From Zygnema cylindricum (lineage: Eukaryota; Streptophyta; Zygnematophyceae; Zygnematales; Zygnemataceae): DNA of 64,000 bases. The stretch spans positions 1 to 64,000 of the forward strand of contig JBBHKE010002758.1 of assembly GCA_037447655.1 (NCBI GenBank), given 5' to 3'. The position numbers and the translations under genes are program-made. The notes under the pieces were generated by a model. That model had not been told where the DNA came from, did not search any database, and saw nothing but the letters and a program-made list of their open reading frames with translations. Every line of letters starts with the position of its first letter. Positions within the stretch are counted from its first letter, which is position 1. This document shows positions 31,011 to 42,940 of this stretch, one piece after another.

Positions 31011-32155
31011 TCCATTAGAGAAAAAATGGGGTTGTTTACTAGAGGACGAACGTTGTAGTGCAACTTCGTACCATTTTTTTCTCGTCAGATGTACCATGTA
31101 TACTTAATACATGTCACGATACCCAAACCCTATGGGCGTAAAGCTTGACCGTTTGATGATTTTCTTTTTCCCGTTGAGCAATCGCGCAAATCATCCAATG
31201 AGTAAATAGTCTGCTTGTGCAAATATTCCCTATAACTTTTTTGTTTGAAAAATAGTTTTGAATTTTTCAAATTTGAAAAGTAGCCTATATGGTACTAACC
31301 AAAATGAACCAACGTAGGTAAGATGTTGTTTATTGACATGACATAATAGACTACTCCACAAGATACCACAACTGCTTAATGTCTTTGTATGTTTACTAGG
31401 ACAGGCAAATGGAATAGAGGCCTAAGGGTTGACTTCCATTAAAGTAAAATTGGGGTAGTTAATAAGTCGGCGTACGTTTTTTAACAACTTCGTACCATTT
31501 TTTTTTCATGCGAAACATTTTTACAGGATACCTCTCAAGATAACCTACGAGTATGTGTGGAAAATTTGACCGTTGGATGTTTCGATTTTTCAAATCCATG
31601 AAGTAACCCCGCAAATCATCCAGTGTAAGGATAATTTCCTCGCGGGGACACTAGAGTCATACTGGATGTGTAACATTGGTACATGTGAAAAAACAAAATA
31701 ACATCCATGACAGACACGCGATCACATGCCTACACGTCGTACAGGCCATGTGCCTTCCACCACGTAGATGCAAGTCCACCGAACATATCACCGCACGCTC
31801 TTTCTCTCATCCAATGACCCTCAAAATTTGCCTCGCCTTTCTACCATTTCGTTTCGAAATTTTTATTTCATTTTTTTAATTAAAAGTTGGTCGCAAACTC
31901 ATCATACGAGTCATTAGCTACCTCCGCTGGTAAACATATCACGTTCAATTTTTTTGTTTAAATAATATTATTACTTTTAAAGTTTTAATATAACCTACGT
32001 GTGGTACTCTCCAAAATCGTGGTACTAACCAAAATGAGCCAAAGCAGGTGAGAGGGTTTTTACTAACTTGACACAATGGAAAACCGTGCTAGTAAACCAT
32101 GTTAGAAGATGTGTCGTACGTTTATCAGGATCGCCTAATGGAATGAAGGCCTAAG
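31011..32155. repeat. degenerate duplicated unit A-B-A'-B'
   Basis: Segment A (31011-31220: CTTCGTACCATTTTTTT, then TTGACCGTTTGATG and AAATCATCC) recurs at 31435-31640. Segment B (31291-31430: GGTACTAACCAAAATGA to GGCCTAAG) recurs at 32021-32155. Spacing differs (424 against 730 bp), with about 300 extra bases after A'. No coding frame is convincing. Confidence 0.65.
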
Positions 32156-32344
32156 TTGGATAATATAAGCACCAACAATTTTACACGGTGTACTGTAACG
32201 ATTTCATTTTCGCACGTTATAATGCTTTGTAAATTAGTACGTAGGATCTTCAATAGAATACAAAGTACCATTTCAAAGTACCAGTTACATGGTCACACCC
32301 CTTTTGGGTACGGTAGCATGTGAGCAAAACTTAGTGGTGTTATT

Positions 32345-32426
32345 TTGTCTTTTAGTGAAGACTCATTGTGTTGTTCTACGACAACCACTACAGGTGGAGG
32401 AGCAGCAGTAGTAGTGGATGTAGACA
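32345..32426 (-). pseudogene. Copia-B gag stub, minus strand
   Basis: Reverse complement of the Copia-B gag start (initiator ATG is CAT at about 32425-32427, followed by the serine-threonine-rich codons). It stops near 32345 in almost the same gag region as the plus-strand stub at 29665. It sits outside the LTR at 32565-33322. Confidence 0.75.
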
Positions 32427-32564
32427 TGATACACTCTTAGAAGCTATCAAGAATCCTCCCAAACAATGGTTTTCAATTCCTCACCAAATCTGATACAAAT
32501 GTCATAACTTCACAAAACTCTGTCCTAATACACTGTATCACAAACACTCACAACTCCCAAAGTT

Positions 32565-33322
32565 TGAGCACAATTAACCCAACAAAACCGAATATATAAC
32601 ACCCAAACGTTTCCCAAAAATTATTTACAATTTTACTACATGGAAGTCTCTATATAAGAAATATTCTAAGTCCTATGTCTTACACTCACTGTGAGTATAA
32701 CTAACTAACTTGTCCTATTACATAGTACTACCTGAAATAGTAGTACTCTACCTCTAACCCAAGTGTACCTAAGAGGTACGTCCAAAATCTAATAGCAACA
32801 AAAAACAAAATATGTTTCGTAACACTATTAATTAATTAACTATCTTACAGCCAACATTGCTCAGATATCTTTCAAATAGCGACCGTACAAATATTTGCAG
32901 CTTGCTGAGTTAGAAAATCCCGGATGTGTCCATCCGGCTGTCGCAAATCACTTGCCACTCTAGTCACTTCTGGCCCCTTTATGAATCTTGTCCGTTGAGA
33001 TTATTCATATCAACCGTAATTGTGTTGTCCCGTACATGACCATTTCCCAAATAACCGCTCTTCTCCAAATGCGTTAGATCATTCAATTTAGTTTGTTCGG
33101 CAGGTGACAAGTAGAACAACTTGTCCGTGTATTTTTACAGATTCTGTGCATTCATGAAGTGATGATGCGTGTTCTCTTACCGTACTCTACACTCCTCGTA
33201 CTTTCGCTAATGTCACACTATTAGAGGTAAGTATTAAAGGGCTTTGGCCAAAATATATTATAAGTCCTAAACTTCCTCTCACACCTCTATTTACTGAGAC
33301 TAATAGCTTCCTTAAAACAACA
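32565..33322 (-). repeat. Copia-B LTR, minus strand, left copy
   Basis: This aligns along its length with 51331-52089. The outer base is 33322 (AACAACA then CTCCCATAAAGCTTTAG, the reverse complement of the polypurine tract). It is the 3' LTR of the minus-strand element. The end near 32565 is approximate. Confidence 0.82.
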
Positions 33323-33556
33323 CTCCCATAAAGCTTTAGACTCAAGTAGTCACTTAGACATTAACATCTACGCAGTACTTTTAGGGGCAGGAAAAGCTTT
33401 AGTCAACATATCAGCAATAATTTTTGCATTTGGAAAATAACATAATTTAATGACTCTCGAAAACACGTTTTCTCTTACAAAGTGTAACCTTTTATCCATG
33501 TGTTTGATTTTGAAGCGGTGACAAGGTTTAGAGGCAATGGCAATGGCAGCCTGGTT
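33323..33556 (-). pseudogene. Copia-B RNase H C-terminus, minus strand
   Basis: Reverse complement reads the KHMDKRLHFVREN-like and LPNAKIIADML-like end of RNase H with altered residues, polypurine tract and short 3' region. It is cut at 33556 by the Copia-A copy 2 insertion, within CAGGCTGCCATTGCCATTGCC (QAAIAIA). It rejoins 47222. Confidence 0.85.
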
Positions 33557-34589
33557 TGCAACTCTAAGACCTTCTTAGGTCTTCTAAGTAGGCAACTCAC
33601 ACGAAGCCTCTATTATAACCCTGACCCCTTTGTGTTTCAGCAAGAATGACAACCACCATGGCAAACAAAATCTATGACCACCTTTACCCCTGTAAAGACA
33701 AGACTCTCTTGAGTCTATAGCAAAAAGAATCTCTGGATTTGCTCCCCTGAGTAGTAAGTTATGGAGGGTCAAAGTTGACCTTTTGTACAGAAGCTCTTTG
33801 GGAGAGAGGGTCCAATCTATCAAATTTTTCTAAGTCCTATCTCTCTCTAAAACTCTATCTACTATAGTACGGCACAAATCATAATACTGTGTCGTACAGA
33901 AAGGTACAGGTGCTGGTGTACTTTTTTTACGGCCATTGTACGACATGGCGAACAAGTCCACAAATGTCATTTTTGGATTCGTTCCTCTAATCTCCGGAGA
34001 TGCCATAATCCGGTATAATCGTGCCATGTGTCAATCGATATGACGTCGAGCGCAAACCTCCGAAAACCTATTCCGTGATCTCTGCATGCTTCGTGGCCGT
34101 CCAATTAAGCTGGATTTTAATCGTAGTCGTCATAAATAGTTGCGCGATATTTGTTTCGCCTTCGAAACAAAGTGTGCGGTATCCGTTTTGGATGTTCTGT
34201 ACGCCGTGCAACACAAACTCTATCTATGTCCAAAATATCCCTTTAAATGAAATAGCCTACGTAAAAGTATTTATACAATTATAAAACCATGTATCGTATA
34301 ACCTTGACCTAGTCTAATTCGTTAAGGCTACTGCCTAGCGGCTGCTCTGATGGACGGCATGTACCGAGTTCAAATACCGTGTCCGTCAATCACTATTTTG
34401 GTAAATCTACCACTCTAATGTCTTTCCCATCTGGAAAGTATAGTGGCCATGGCTCTATCTCCCTCTCTTACTTTAAGTAACTACGACAAGTGTGGGAGCT
34501 GGAGAGACGAGTTAGAGGCAGACTGCCCCTGCATCTTTTTTGCATTTTACAAAACCTAGAAAATACTAAAATAACCTTTAATTTCTACT
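33557..34589 (-). repeat. 3' LTR of Copia-A copy 2
   Basis: It begins TGCAACTCTAAGACC and ends TAATTTCTAC before the polypurine tract complement CTCCCCTTATTTTCTAG. A GTAC cluster lies at 33869-33937, and a tRNA-like module at 34308-34388 with AGTTCAAATACC at the B-box position. The gag-start ATG equivalent is lost here. Confidence 0.9.
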
Positions 34590-36756
34590 CTCCCCTTATT
34601 TTCTAGTCACTCTTTATTATAAGGCCACACTTCTCCCTGCAGAAAATTAGTTTAAGGAAAGGCACAGGTTTTGCCACCATATCTTCTACTATTTCACTAT
34701 CTGGTTTATACTCCAAACTGATTATTTTGTTTTTCTACTTTCTCCCTAACCAAGCTATGTCTAATGTCCATGTGTTTGGCTTTAAAGTGATGTTTAGGAT
34801 TGGCAGAAATGGCAATGGCTGCCTGATTATCACAAAACACCTTTTGGACACCACTATTTAGATGACCAAGCTCACTAAGCAAAGACTTAACCCACAATGC
34901 TTTACAGTAGAGCAAAAAGCCATGTACTCAGCCTCCATGGTGGACTAAGCAATGACCTTTTAATGCTTGCTGCTCCAGCAGCAAGCCCCATCACCCACAT
35001 ACAATACATATCAAGACGTGCATCTCCTCATAGTAGCATCCCCATAGCTGGCATCACTCCAAGTGGTGATGTGAGTATTGTTCCCTCCCAAAAGAATCCA
35101 TAGAACCCTAGTCCCTATGAGATATCTAAGGACTCTCTTAGCTGCCTCCTTATCTTTTTTAGTGGGAGCATCCAAACTCCTACTTAGTACTCCTACGGCT
35201 GCGGCTATGTCCGGACGGGTACAATTCATGATATATATTAGGTTGCCCACTACTTGTCTATAACGGATGGTCTGCATAAATCTTTTCTCTTACGGGCCTA
35301 CATTTTCATCTAAGATAATAACCCCCTCTTCCACACTCCCCTCAGTTCCTTTCTTTAATTCGATAGGAGTGGTACAACTATTAGCCATGTCCATTTAGAA
35401 TTTTTCTAACATGTTTCCAATGGCCTCCTTTTGAGTTAATCCTATTATCTTTCTATCTATGTCTCTCTCTACCTGAATTCCCAAAATACACCTTGCTTCT
35501 CCCATATCGTTGATCTCAAATCTTCCTTTTAGATTATTTTTCAACTAATTTATTTTATCCATAGATTTACTTAAAACAAACAAATCATCAACATAAATTG
35601 CAATAAAAATAATTCCTTCCTCATCTTCAAATAAAAAATTTGAGTGATCGGAGCTCATCCGAATATATCCCAAACCTGTAAGAAACTCATCAAGCTTCTT
35701 GTTCTATTGCCGGGTCACGTGTGTCAGCCCATACAAAGATTTGATCAATCGGCATACCTTGCTTTCCTCCCCTTGCTCCACAAATTCCTTGGGCTGTCGC
35801 ATAAAAATTTCCTCTTCCAACTCTCCATGTAGCAAGGTCGTCTTGATGTCCATATGATGCACTTCCATGTCTTCTGCTGCCACCAGACTGAGAAGTATCC
35901 AAACCGAAAGAATCCTGACGACTAGAGAAAAAGTCTCGTTGTAGTCAATTCCCTCTTTCTGGGTAAATCCATTTGACACTAACCGAGCCTTGTGGCGCTC
36001 AATGGTGTTATCCGGGTTGAGTTTCATCTTAAACACCCACTTACACCCAATTGGTTTCTTGTCATGAAGACCATCCACCAATTCCCATGTATCGGCCGCC
36101 ATCATTGAGGCCATCTCCTCATTAATGGCTGTCTTCCACTGGTTTCTCTTAGGACAAGTCATTGCCTCATAATAAGTTTGAGGTTCATCGGGGTGAGACA
36201 ATTTGGTTAACTTATTGTTAACTTGCCTCTCTTGCAGTCTTTTGCTGCTTCTTCTTCCTCCCTCTAACTCGGTTGCTAGAAAAGATGGCTCCCTTGGATT
36301 TTTCGGAATAGTTTCTACTTCTCCCCTATCACTTGCTTCCAGGTCGATTTCCACCATGTCTTCCGCTTTGGTTGGAGTTGATACTAGGGGTTGCACATTT
36401 GGGTCCTTCTCGATCTGATCTGTACTTGTAAGATCATTATCTTCTTGAAATCCTGGATAGTTATGAAGCTTAGAATCATCAGAATTTTCTGACTCAAATC
36501 TGATTTTGACTGTCTTTGTATGCTTAAAGGGATCTATACATTTTCTTTCATCCATAACCACTAGATGCTTCACTAGGATAATATTCTCTCTTTTGAGATC
36601 ATAGACTCTATATCTCTTTACATCTTTATAATATCCTAGTAGATATCCTGGTCTTCTTTTTGGGTCTAACTTCCAATTTGACCGATCTATGTCTAAACTG
36701 AACACTTGACTACCGAAAACTTCTAAGTGTGAAACATTTGATTTTGGCCTCTCCAT
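34590..36756 (-). pseudogene. pol: Copia-A copy 2 RT-RNase H
   Basis: Read on the minus strand. RNase H is at about 34600-35040 (FCDNQAAIAISANPKHHFKAK), and the RT C-terminal part at 35011-35600. The main 350-codon frame (35704-36756) spans the integrase tail, linker and RT N-terminal half up to SLYGLTHVTRQ, where the usual KQAPRQ is altered. YVDDLFVLSKS is encoded near 35570-35600. Frame is lost between 35280 and 35704. Confidence 0.88.
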
Positions 36757-37946
36757 CTCTCATAGGGTATTTCGCCTTTTACTGTTGAAGTAAGAACTCT
36801 ATTCTTGAGATAATTTGCATAATTCATTGCTTCGGCCCAAAACTTCTTTCCTATCTTCTTATGTGACAGCATACTCTTAACACTATCACTCAATGTTCTA
36901 TTTAATCTTTCAGCTACACCATATTGCCCAGGATTTTCAAGAACTGTCTTTTGTTTTTGCACTCCATCTTCTCTCAAAAAATCCTCAAACTAGTTAGAGG
37001 TATACTCTCCACCATTGTCGCTCCTTTCTCTCTTGATAGAGGTTTCATGGAGTTTTTCACTCCATGCTTTATATTGTTTAAAACATTCCCGAGCCTCTGA
37101 CTTATTTTTCAAAAAATACACCTTAAAATACCGAGACCAATCATCGGTGATAGTCATCATAAATCTCTTCTCTCTGCGTGATAGCACTCTGGCCGGCCCC
37201 CAAAAATCTTTGTGAACTAAATCTAGAATATTTTCTCCTTTATAGGTGGCAGTTTTTGGGAAGGGTAACCTGTGTGCTTTACCTTGAGCACATCCACTAC
37301 AATCACTTAGATTCTCACTTTCACCGAACTGAATCCCTTCCTCTACTCCCATCTTTTTCATCTCTCTTAACTTATCTAGATTCACATGCCCAAGCCTCTT
37401 ATGCCACAACATTATATCATCAACACCAGCATAATAAAGTTTATTTTTTTTATTGCTTAAAATCAGCCTAAACATCCGTTGGCTACCATTTTCAGCAGTG
37501 AAATAAACTTCCTCCTCAAAACTAGCACTAAAAACTCCTTTCCTAGTGCTAGTATCAAAACCCTTATCATCTAATATAGACGTAGAGATGAGGTTTATGT
37601 TCAACTCTGGAATAAACAATACATCGTAGAATGTAACTATGGATGTCTTTCTTTCTACTAACACTTTTAGATCTACCGATCGTATAAGAGTAGTAGTGAC
37701 TATCCTCCCATCCCCGTAGTCTATCTCTACGGTGGGAATCTTTCTTATCTTGGTGAACAAGTGTTTATCTTTACACATGTGCATTGATGCACGTGAATCT
37801 ACAATCCACCCTGCTTCACCTTTCAATCCACAGAAAGCACATTTCTTCTTTCGTGGAATTTGGACCTCATTTTTCGCTTCCAACTCCTCATCCAATAGGA
37901 GTTCATCGTCCTCGTCCTCAGATTTTGCCTCACGTACCTGTGTCAA
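36723..37946 (-). pseudogene. pol: Copia-A copy 2 integrase and protease, first copy
   Basis: Two frames cover it. 36990-37946 contains the protease loop DSRASMHMC (GA changed to RA, so the active site is altered), the HHCC finger (LWHKRLGHVN, CSGCAQGK) and the integrase core (TITDDWSRYF, SDNGGEY). 36723-36977 contains GVAERLNRTLSDS. At 37945 the protein-coding order jumps back into integrase, marking the internal duplication. Confidence 0.88.
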
Positions 37947-38149
37947 ATCTCTTCTCCCTGCGTGATGGCACTCTGGCCGGCCCCCAAAAATCTTTGTGTA
38001 CTAAATCTAAAATATTTTCTCCCTTATAGGTGGCAATTTTTGGGAAGGGTAACCTGTGTGCTCTACCTTAAGCACATCCACTGCAATCACTTAGATTCTC
38101 ACTTTCACTGAACTGAATCCCTTCCACTACTCCCATATTTTTCATCTCT
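37945..38149 (-). repeat. start of internal tandem duplication in copy 2
   Basis: The sequence from AAATCTCTTC at 37945 repeats that from 37161 at an offset of 784 bp with a few percent substitutions. The repeat continues after copy 3 at 44629 to about 45203. It therefore duplicates integrase to protease-gag junction within the same element. Confidence 0.85.
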
Positions 38150-38154
38150 CTTAA

Positions 38155-39213
38155 TGAAACTATGTGACCTCCATAAGTCCTCAGAGTGGACAGCTTCCAA
38201 GAAGCCACTAGGATAACCCTGACCCCTTTGTGTTTCAGCAAAAATAATTGCCACCCTGGCAGACAAAAACTCTGACCAACTTCACCCCTGTGAAGAGAAG
38301 ACTCCCCTGAGTTGATAGCAAAAAGAATCTATGAATTTGCTCCCTTAAGCAGTAAGTTATGGAGGGTCAAAGTTGACCTTTTGTACAGAAGCTCTCTAAG
38401 AGGGAGGGTCCTATCTTCTAATTGTTCTAAGTCCTATCTCTCTCACAGACTCTATCTACTGATGTACGGAGCCCAATCAGATTTCAGTTTCGTACACAAA
38501 AGTACAGGTGCCGGTGTACTTTATGTACGGTCATTGTACGAAATGGCCTAAATGACGACACGTGGTATGTCCGGATTCGCTCACTTAATCCTCCGAGATG
38601 CCGCGATCCAATGTCATTCCGCCACGTGTTATCTGATGTGGCGATGACCACAAACCGCCGAAATCCTCTTCCGCGATCTCGACGTTAATTCCGGCCGTCC
38701 GATTAAATTCACATTTAATCGTAGCCGTAATAAATACATGTGCGGTATTCGTATCACTAAAGAATTAAACGCGCGGTATTGGTTTCTTATCCGTACCGGA
38801 ATCCGTACTTTTACATTTACTGGATATATGTCTCTCGTAATCAGTTACAGTTAAATGAACTATCCTACGTATAAATGTTTAAGTAATTATCAAACCATAT
38901 AGTACATAACACTACTCCTAGATTTAACGGCTAAGGCTACCGGCTACTGGCTGTCTGCCGGCCGGCAGGTACCAGGATCAAATCCTGTTGCCGGTACATA
39001 TCTTTTAGTAAATTAAACCCCTAACTAAAATATATTTTCCCGTAAACCTCTGGATAGCCTAGGTAGCCATGGCTCTAGCTCTTTCTCCAATTTCTCAGTA
39101 ACTGCGACAAGTTTGAGAAGTTGGAGAGCGAAGTTAGAGATAGACTGCCTCGGCATCTTTCTTATTTCTATTCAGACCTAGAAAATACTTTAAAAAGACC
39201 ATTTATTTCTACA
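38155..39213 (-). repeat. 3' LTR of Copia-A copy 3
   Basis: From TGAAACTATGTGACCTCC to TTATTTCTACA, followed by the polypurine tract complement CTCCCCTTATTTTC. It contains the same GTAC cluster, G-boxes, and tRNA-like module (38921-38996) as the partner LTR. Confidence 0.94.
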
Positions 39214-39226
39214 CTCCCCTTATTTT

Positions 39227-39625
39227 CTAGTCAATCTTTAATTTCAGACCACACTTTTCCCTGCAGAAAATTAGCTTAGGGGAAGGCACAGGTTTGGTCA
39301 TCATATCTGCTACCATCTCACTATCTGGTCGGTACTCTAAGCTGATTATTTTGTTTTCTACTTTCTCTCTAACAAAGCTGAGTCTAATGTCCATGTGTTT
39401 AGCTTTAAAATGATGTTTAGGATTGGCAGAAATAGCGATTGCTGCCTGATTATCACAAAAAAAAATTTGCACACCACTCTTAAGGTGACCAAGCTCACCA
39501 AGCAATGACTTCACCCACATCAATTCTTTTACAGCAAAGCAAGAGGCCATATACTCAGCCTCCATGGTGGACTGAGCAATAACTTTTTGTTGTTTGCTAC
39601 TCCAACAGCAAGCCCCATCAACCAC
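39227..39625 (-). pseudogene. pol: Copia-A copy 3 RNase H, C-terminal part
   Basis: 132 codons. CCWSSKQQKVIAQSTMEAEY, then FFCDNQAAIAISANPKHH and KAKHMDIRLSFVREKV are diagnostic of copia RNase H, including the catalytic E of STMEAEY and D of CDNQA. It is separated from RT by a single stop (TAA) near 39632-39634 in GYVLYV. Otherwise it is well preserved. Confidence 0.92.
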
Positions 39626-39634
39626 ATATAATAC

Positions 39635-40741
39635 TTATCCAGAAGTGCATCTCCTCATCGGAGCATCACCATAACAGGCATCACTCCAAGTAGTGATGTC
39701 AGTATTCTCCCCACCCAAATGCAACCATAAATCCCTAGTTCTTATCAAATATCTAAAGACTCTCTTAGCTGCCTCCCAATCCCTCTTCGTGGGAGCATTT
39801 AGACTTCTACTCAGCACTCTTACAGCTGTAGCTAAATCCGGCCGGGTACAATTCATAAAATAGATTAGACTTCCCACTACTTGCCTGTAAGGAATAGTCT
39901 GCATGAACTTCTGTTCTTCAGGAGATAATTCCTCGTCTAAGACTATGACTCCTTCTTCCTCACTCCCCTCACTTCCCTTCTTCAACTCCATTGGAGTTGT
40001 ACAACTATTAGCTTTATCCATTTGAAATTTTTCAAGCATGTTCCCTATTGCTTCCTTTTGAGTCAGTCTTATAATTTTCCTTTTTCGGTCTCTCTCTAGA
40101 TGAATTCCCCAAATATATTTTGCTTCCCCCATATCCTTCATTTCAAATCTCCCCTTAAGATCGTTTTTCAGTTTATTAATTTTTTCCATTGATTTACTTA
40201 AGACAAGCAAATCATCAACATAAATTGCAATAAATATAAAACCTTCCTCATCTTCGACAACATAGATTGAGTGATTTGAGCTGATTCGGATATATCCCAG
40301 ACCGGTAAGAAACTCATCAAGCTTATTATTCCACTGTCGAGGCGCCTGTTTCAAACCATAAAGAGATTTAATCAGCCGGCATACCTTACTCTCCTCTCCT
40401 TCCTCCACAAACCCTTCGGGTTGTCGCATGAAGATCTCCTCTTGCAATTCTCCATGCAAAAAGGTTGTCTTGATGTCCATCTGGTGCACTTGCATGTCTT
40501 CCGCTGTTGCCAAGCTGAGAAGTATGCGGACGGAGGGAAATCGCACCACCGGGGCAAAGGTTTCCTCGTAGTCAATTCCCTCTTTTTGTGTAAATCCCTT
40601 TGCCACTAATCGGGCCTTGTAGCGCTCGATTGTGTTATCTGGGTTAAGTTTTAATTTGAAAACCCACTTACAACCAATTAGTTTTCGGTTAGGTGGACAA
40701 TCCACCAGCTCCCAAGTATCGGCTGCCATAATTGAGGCCAT
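39635..40741 (-). CDS. pol: Copia-A copy 3 reverse transcriptase frame
   Basis: 368 codons without a stop. TWELVDCPPNRK, WVFKLKLN and IDYEETFAPV mark the RT N-terminus, LYGLKQAPRQWN follows, the catalytic YVDD is in IYVDDLLVLSKS at about residues 175-186, and PYRQVVGSLIYFMNCTRPD leads into RNase H (TTWSDACYGDAPMRRC). It is the longest Copia-A frame on this strand. In life it would be part of a gag-pol polyprotein. It lacks its own start, so the listed start codon is internal. Confidence 0.9.
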   Translation of the reverse strand: MASIMAADTWELVDCPPNRKLIGCKWVFKLKLNPDNTIERYKARLVAKGFTQKEGIDYEETFAPVVRFPSVRILLSLATAEDMQVHQMDIKTTFLHGELQEEIFMRQPEGFVEEGEESKVCRLIKSLYGLKQAPRQWNNKLDEFLTGLGYIRISSNHSIYVVEDEEGFIFIAIYVDDLLVLSKSMEKINKLKNDLKGRFEMKDMGEAKYIWGIHLERDRKRKIIRLTQKEAIGNMLEKFQMDKANSCTTPMELKKGSEGSEEEGVIVLDEELSPEEQKFMQTIPYRQVVGSLIYFMNCTRPDLATAVRVLSRSLNAPTKRDWEAAKRVFRYLIRTRDLWLHLGGENTDITTWSDACYGDAPMRRCTSG

Positions 40742-41689
40742 CTCCTCATTGATGGCTGTCTTCCACCGGTTTCATTCTGGACAAGTCATTGCCTCTCCAT
40801 AAGTTTGAGGTTCATCTTGATGAAATAGTTTAGTTACCTTGTTATTAACCTGTTTTTCTTGTAGTCTTTTGCTACTTCTCCTTCCCCCCTCAAAATCAAA
40901 GGCTGGAATAGATGGTTCTCGTGGATTCTTTCGAACAAACTCGGCTTCTCCCCTATCCCTTGATTCCGAATCAATTTCCACCACGTTTTCCGCTTCGGGT
41001 AGAGTTGTCACTGGAGTTTCCACAGCCGTATCCTTTTCGGTCTGATTTGTATCTGCAAGAATTTCATCTTCTCTAAAACCCGGATAGTTAGGGAGCTCAA
41101 AGTCATCGGAATTTTCTGACTCAAATCTGATTTTTACTGACTTTGTATATTTGAAGGGATCCACAAACTTTCCTTCATCCATAACTACTAGATGTTTTAC
41201 TAAGATTATATCTTCTCTTTTTAGATCAAAAACTTTATATCATTTAACATCCTCATCATATCCTAATAAGTATCCCGGTTTTCCTTTAGGAACTAACTTC
41301 CAGTTAGACCGATCTATATCTAGACTGAATACTTGACTGCCGAAAACCTTTAAGTGAGATAAGTCTGGTTTCCGGCCTGTCCATCTCTCATTAGGTGTTT
41401 GATCTTTTATAGCTGAAGTAAGAACTCTATTTTTGAGGTAATTAGCACAGTTCATTGCTTCTGCCCAAACCCTTTTTCCTCTCTTCTTATCTGACAACAT
41501 ACTTCTAGCACTATCACTTAGTGTTCTATTTAACCTTTCAGCTACCCCATTCTGTTCTGGGTTTTCTGGAACTGTCTTTTGGTGTTGGACCCCATCTTCC
41601 CTCAAAAAATCCTCAAACTGGTTAGAAGTATACTCTCCACCATTGTCACTCCTTATTCGCTTGATTGGAGTTTCATTAAGTTTTTCGCT
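40742..41689 (-). pseudogene. pol: Copia-A copy 3 integrase tail and linker
   Basis: The linker frame 40772-41182 holds the basic motif GGRRSSKRLQEKQV found in all copies before RT. The integrase C-terminal frame 41240-41605 holds NGVAERLNRTLSDSARSML and NCANYLKNRVLTSA. A stop at about 41237-41239 (YKVFD region) and one near 40769 break continuity. Confidence 0.88.
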
Positions 41690-42940
41690 CTATGCTTTAT
41701 ACTGTCTAAAACAATCCTGAGTTTCGGACTTGTTTTTCAAAAAATACACTCGGGAATACTGAGACCAATCATCAGTGATAGTCATCATAAATCTCTTCCC
41801 CCCCGGTGAGGGCACTTTAGCAAGTCCCCAAATATCTGTGTGTTCTAGATCTAGAATTTTTTCTCCCTTATAGGTGGTTGTTTTAGGAAAGGGTAATCTG
41901 TGTGTTTTACCTTGAGCACATCCACTACAATCACTTATATTATCATTCTCACTAAACTTAATCCCTTCCACCACTCTCATCTTTTTCATCTCTCTTAACT
42001 TGTCTAGATTCACATGCCCAAGCCTCTTATGCCACATCATAATATCATGAACACCAGCATAATAAAGTTTCTTCTTTTCATTACTTAAAACCAGCCTAAA
42101 CATCCCATGGCTATCTTTCTCAGCAATGAAATAGACATCCTCCTCAAAACTAGCAGTAAAGACTCCTTCCGTAGTTGTAGTAAAAAAACCCTTATCATCT
42201 AATACGGATGTAGAGATGAGGTTTTTGTTCAGCTCCGAAATAAACAATACATCGGAGAATGTTACTATGGATGTCTTTCCTTCTACTAACACTTTCAAAT
42301 CTACCGATCCTACAAGAGTAGTGGTGACTATCCTTCGATCCTCGTACTCTATCTCTACGGTGGGAATCTTTCTTATCGTAATGAACAGGTGCCTATCCTT
42401 ACACATGTGCATGGAGGCACCTGAATCTACAATCCAACCTGCTTCACCTTTGAATCCACCGTAAGCACATTTCTGCCTTCGTGGTATTTGGACCTCGTTT
42501 TTCGCCTCCAACTCCTCATCCAAAAGGAGCTCATCGTCCTCGTCCTCGGATTCCGCCTCATGTACCTGTGTCACAAGGGCCTTTTTCTTTCCTCTCGGGG
42601 TACCACCGGTCTGCCCCTCTTTTAACCGAAGCTCGGTTAGCTTAGTGCACTCTGCCATATAGTGCCCAGGTTTCTTACAAAAATGACATAAACCTTTGGG
42701 AGCCCTTGGTCCGAACTCGTCGGTCTGATTTTTCTGCTCCCTCCCGCCATAGTTTCCGACCGGTTTCCAGGAATCCTTGTTCCTCCAATCGGTCGCAGTT
42801 GCCAAGGCTTGGCCACTCTTTCCTCCTCTTCGGATCTCAATCGTATTCTCCCGAACGAGAATCATCCCTACCACTGAGTTCCATATCCACCTTGAGTCCG
42901 GCAAGTCCTGCACATGATTGACTATGTTCTCGAAACTCAT
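41690..42940 (-). CDS. gag-pol: Copia-A copy 3 gag C-terminus, protease and integrase N-terminus
   Basis: 416 codons open. In order: gag end (PDSRWIWNSVVGMILVREN), CCHC knuckle CHFCKKPGHYMAEC at about residues 87-100, an acidic ESEDEDDELLLDEELEA linker, retropepsin DSGASMHMC near residue 170, pre-integrase WHKRLGHVN and CSGCAQGK (HHCC), and integrase core start ITDDWSQYSRVYF. It shows the single-ORF gag-pol arrangement typical of Ty1/copia. It is interrupted at 41690 by a stop in KAWSEK. Confidence 0.9.
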   Translation of the reverse strand: MSFENIVNHVQDLPDSRWIWNSVVGMILVRENTIEIRRGGKSGQALATATDWRNKDSWKPVGNYGGREQKNQTDEFGPRAPKGLCHFCKKPGHYMAECTKLTELRLKEGQTGGTPRGKKKALVTQVHEAESEDEDDELLLDEELEAKNEVQIPRRQKCAYGGFKGEAGWIVDSGASMHMCKDRHLFITIRKIPTVEIEYEDRRIVTTTLVGSVDLKVLVEGKTSIVTFSDVLFISELNKNLISTSVLDDKGFFTTTTEGVFTASFEEDVYFIAEKDSHGMFRLVLSNEKKKLYYAGVHDIMMWHKRLGHVNLDKLREMKKMRVVEGIKFSENDNISDCSGCAQGKTHRLPFPKTTTYKGEKILDLEHTDIWGLAKVPSPGGKRFMMTITDDWSQYSRVYFLKNKSETQDCFRQYKA

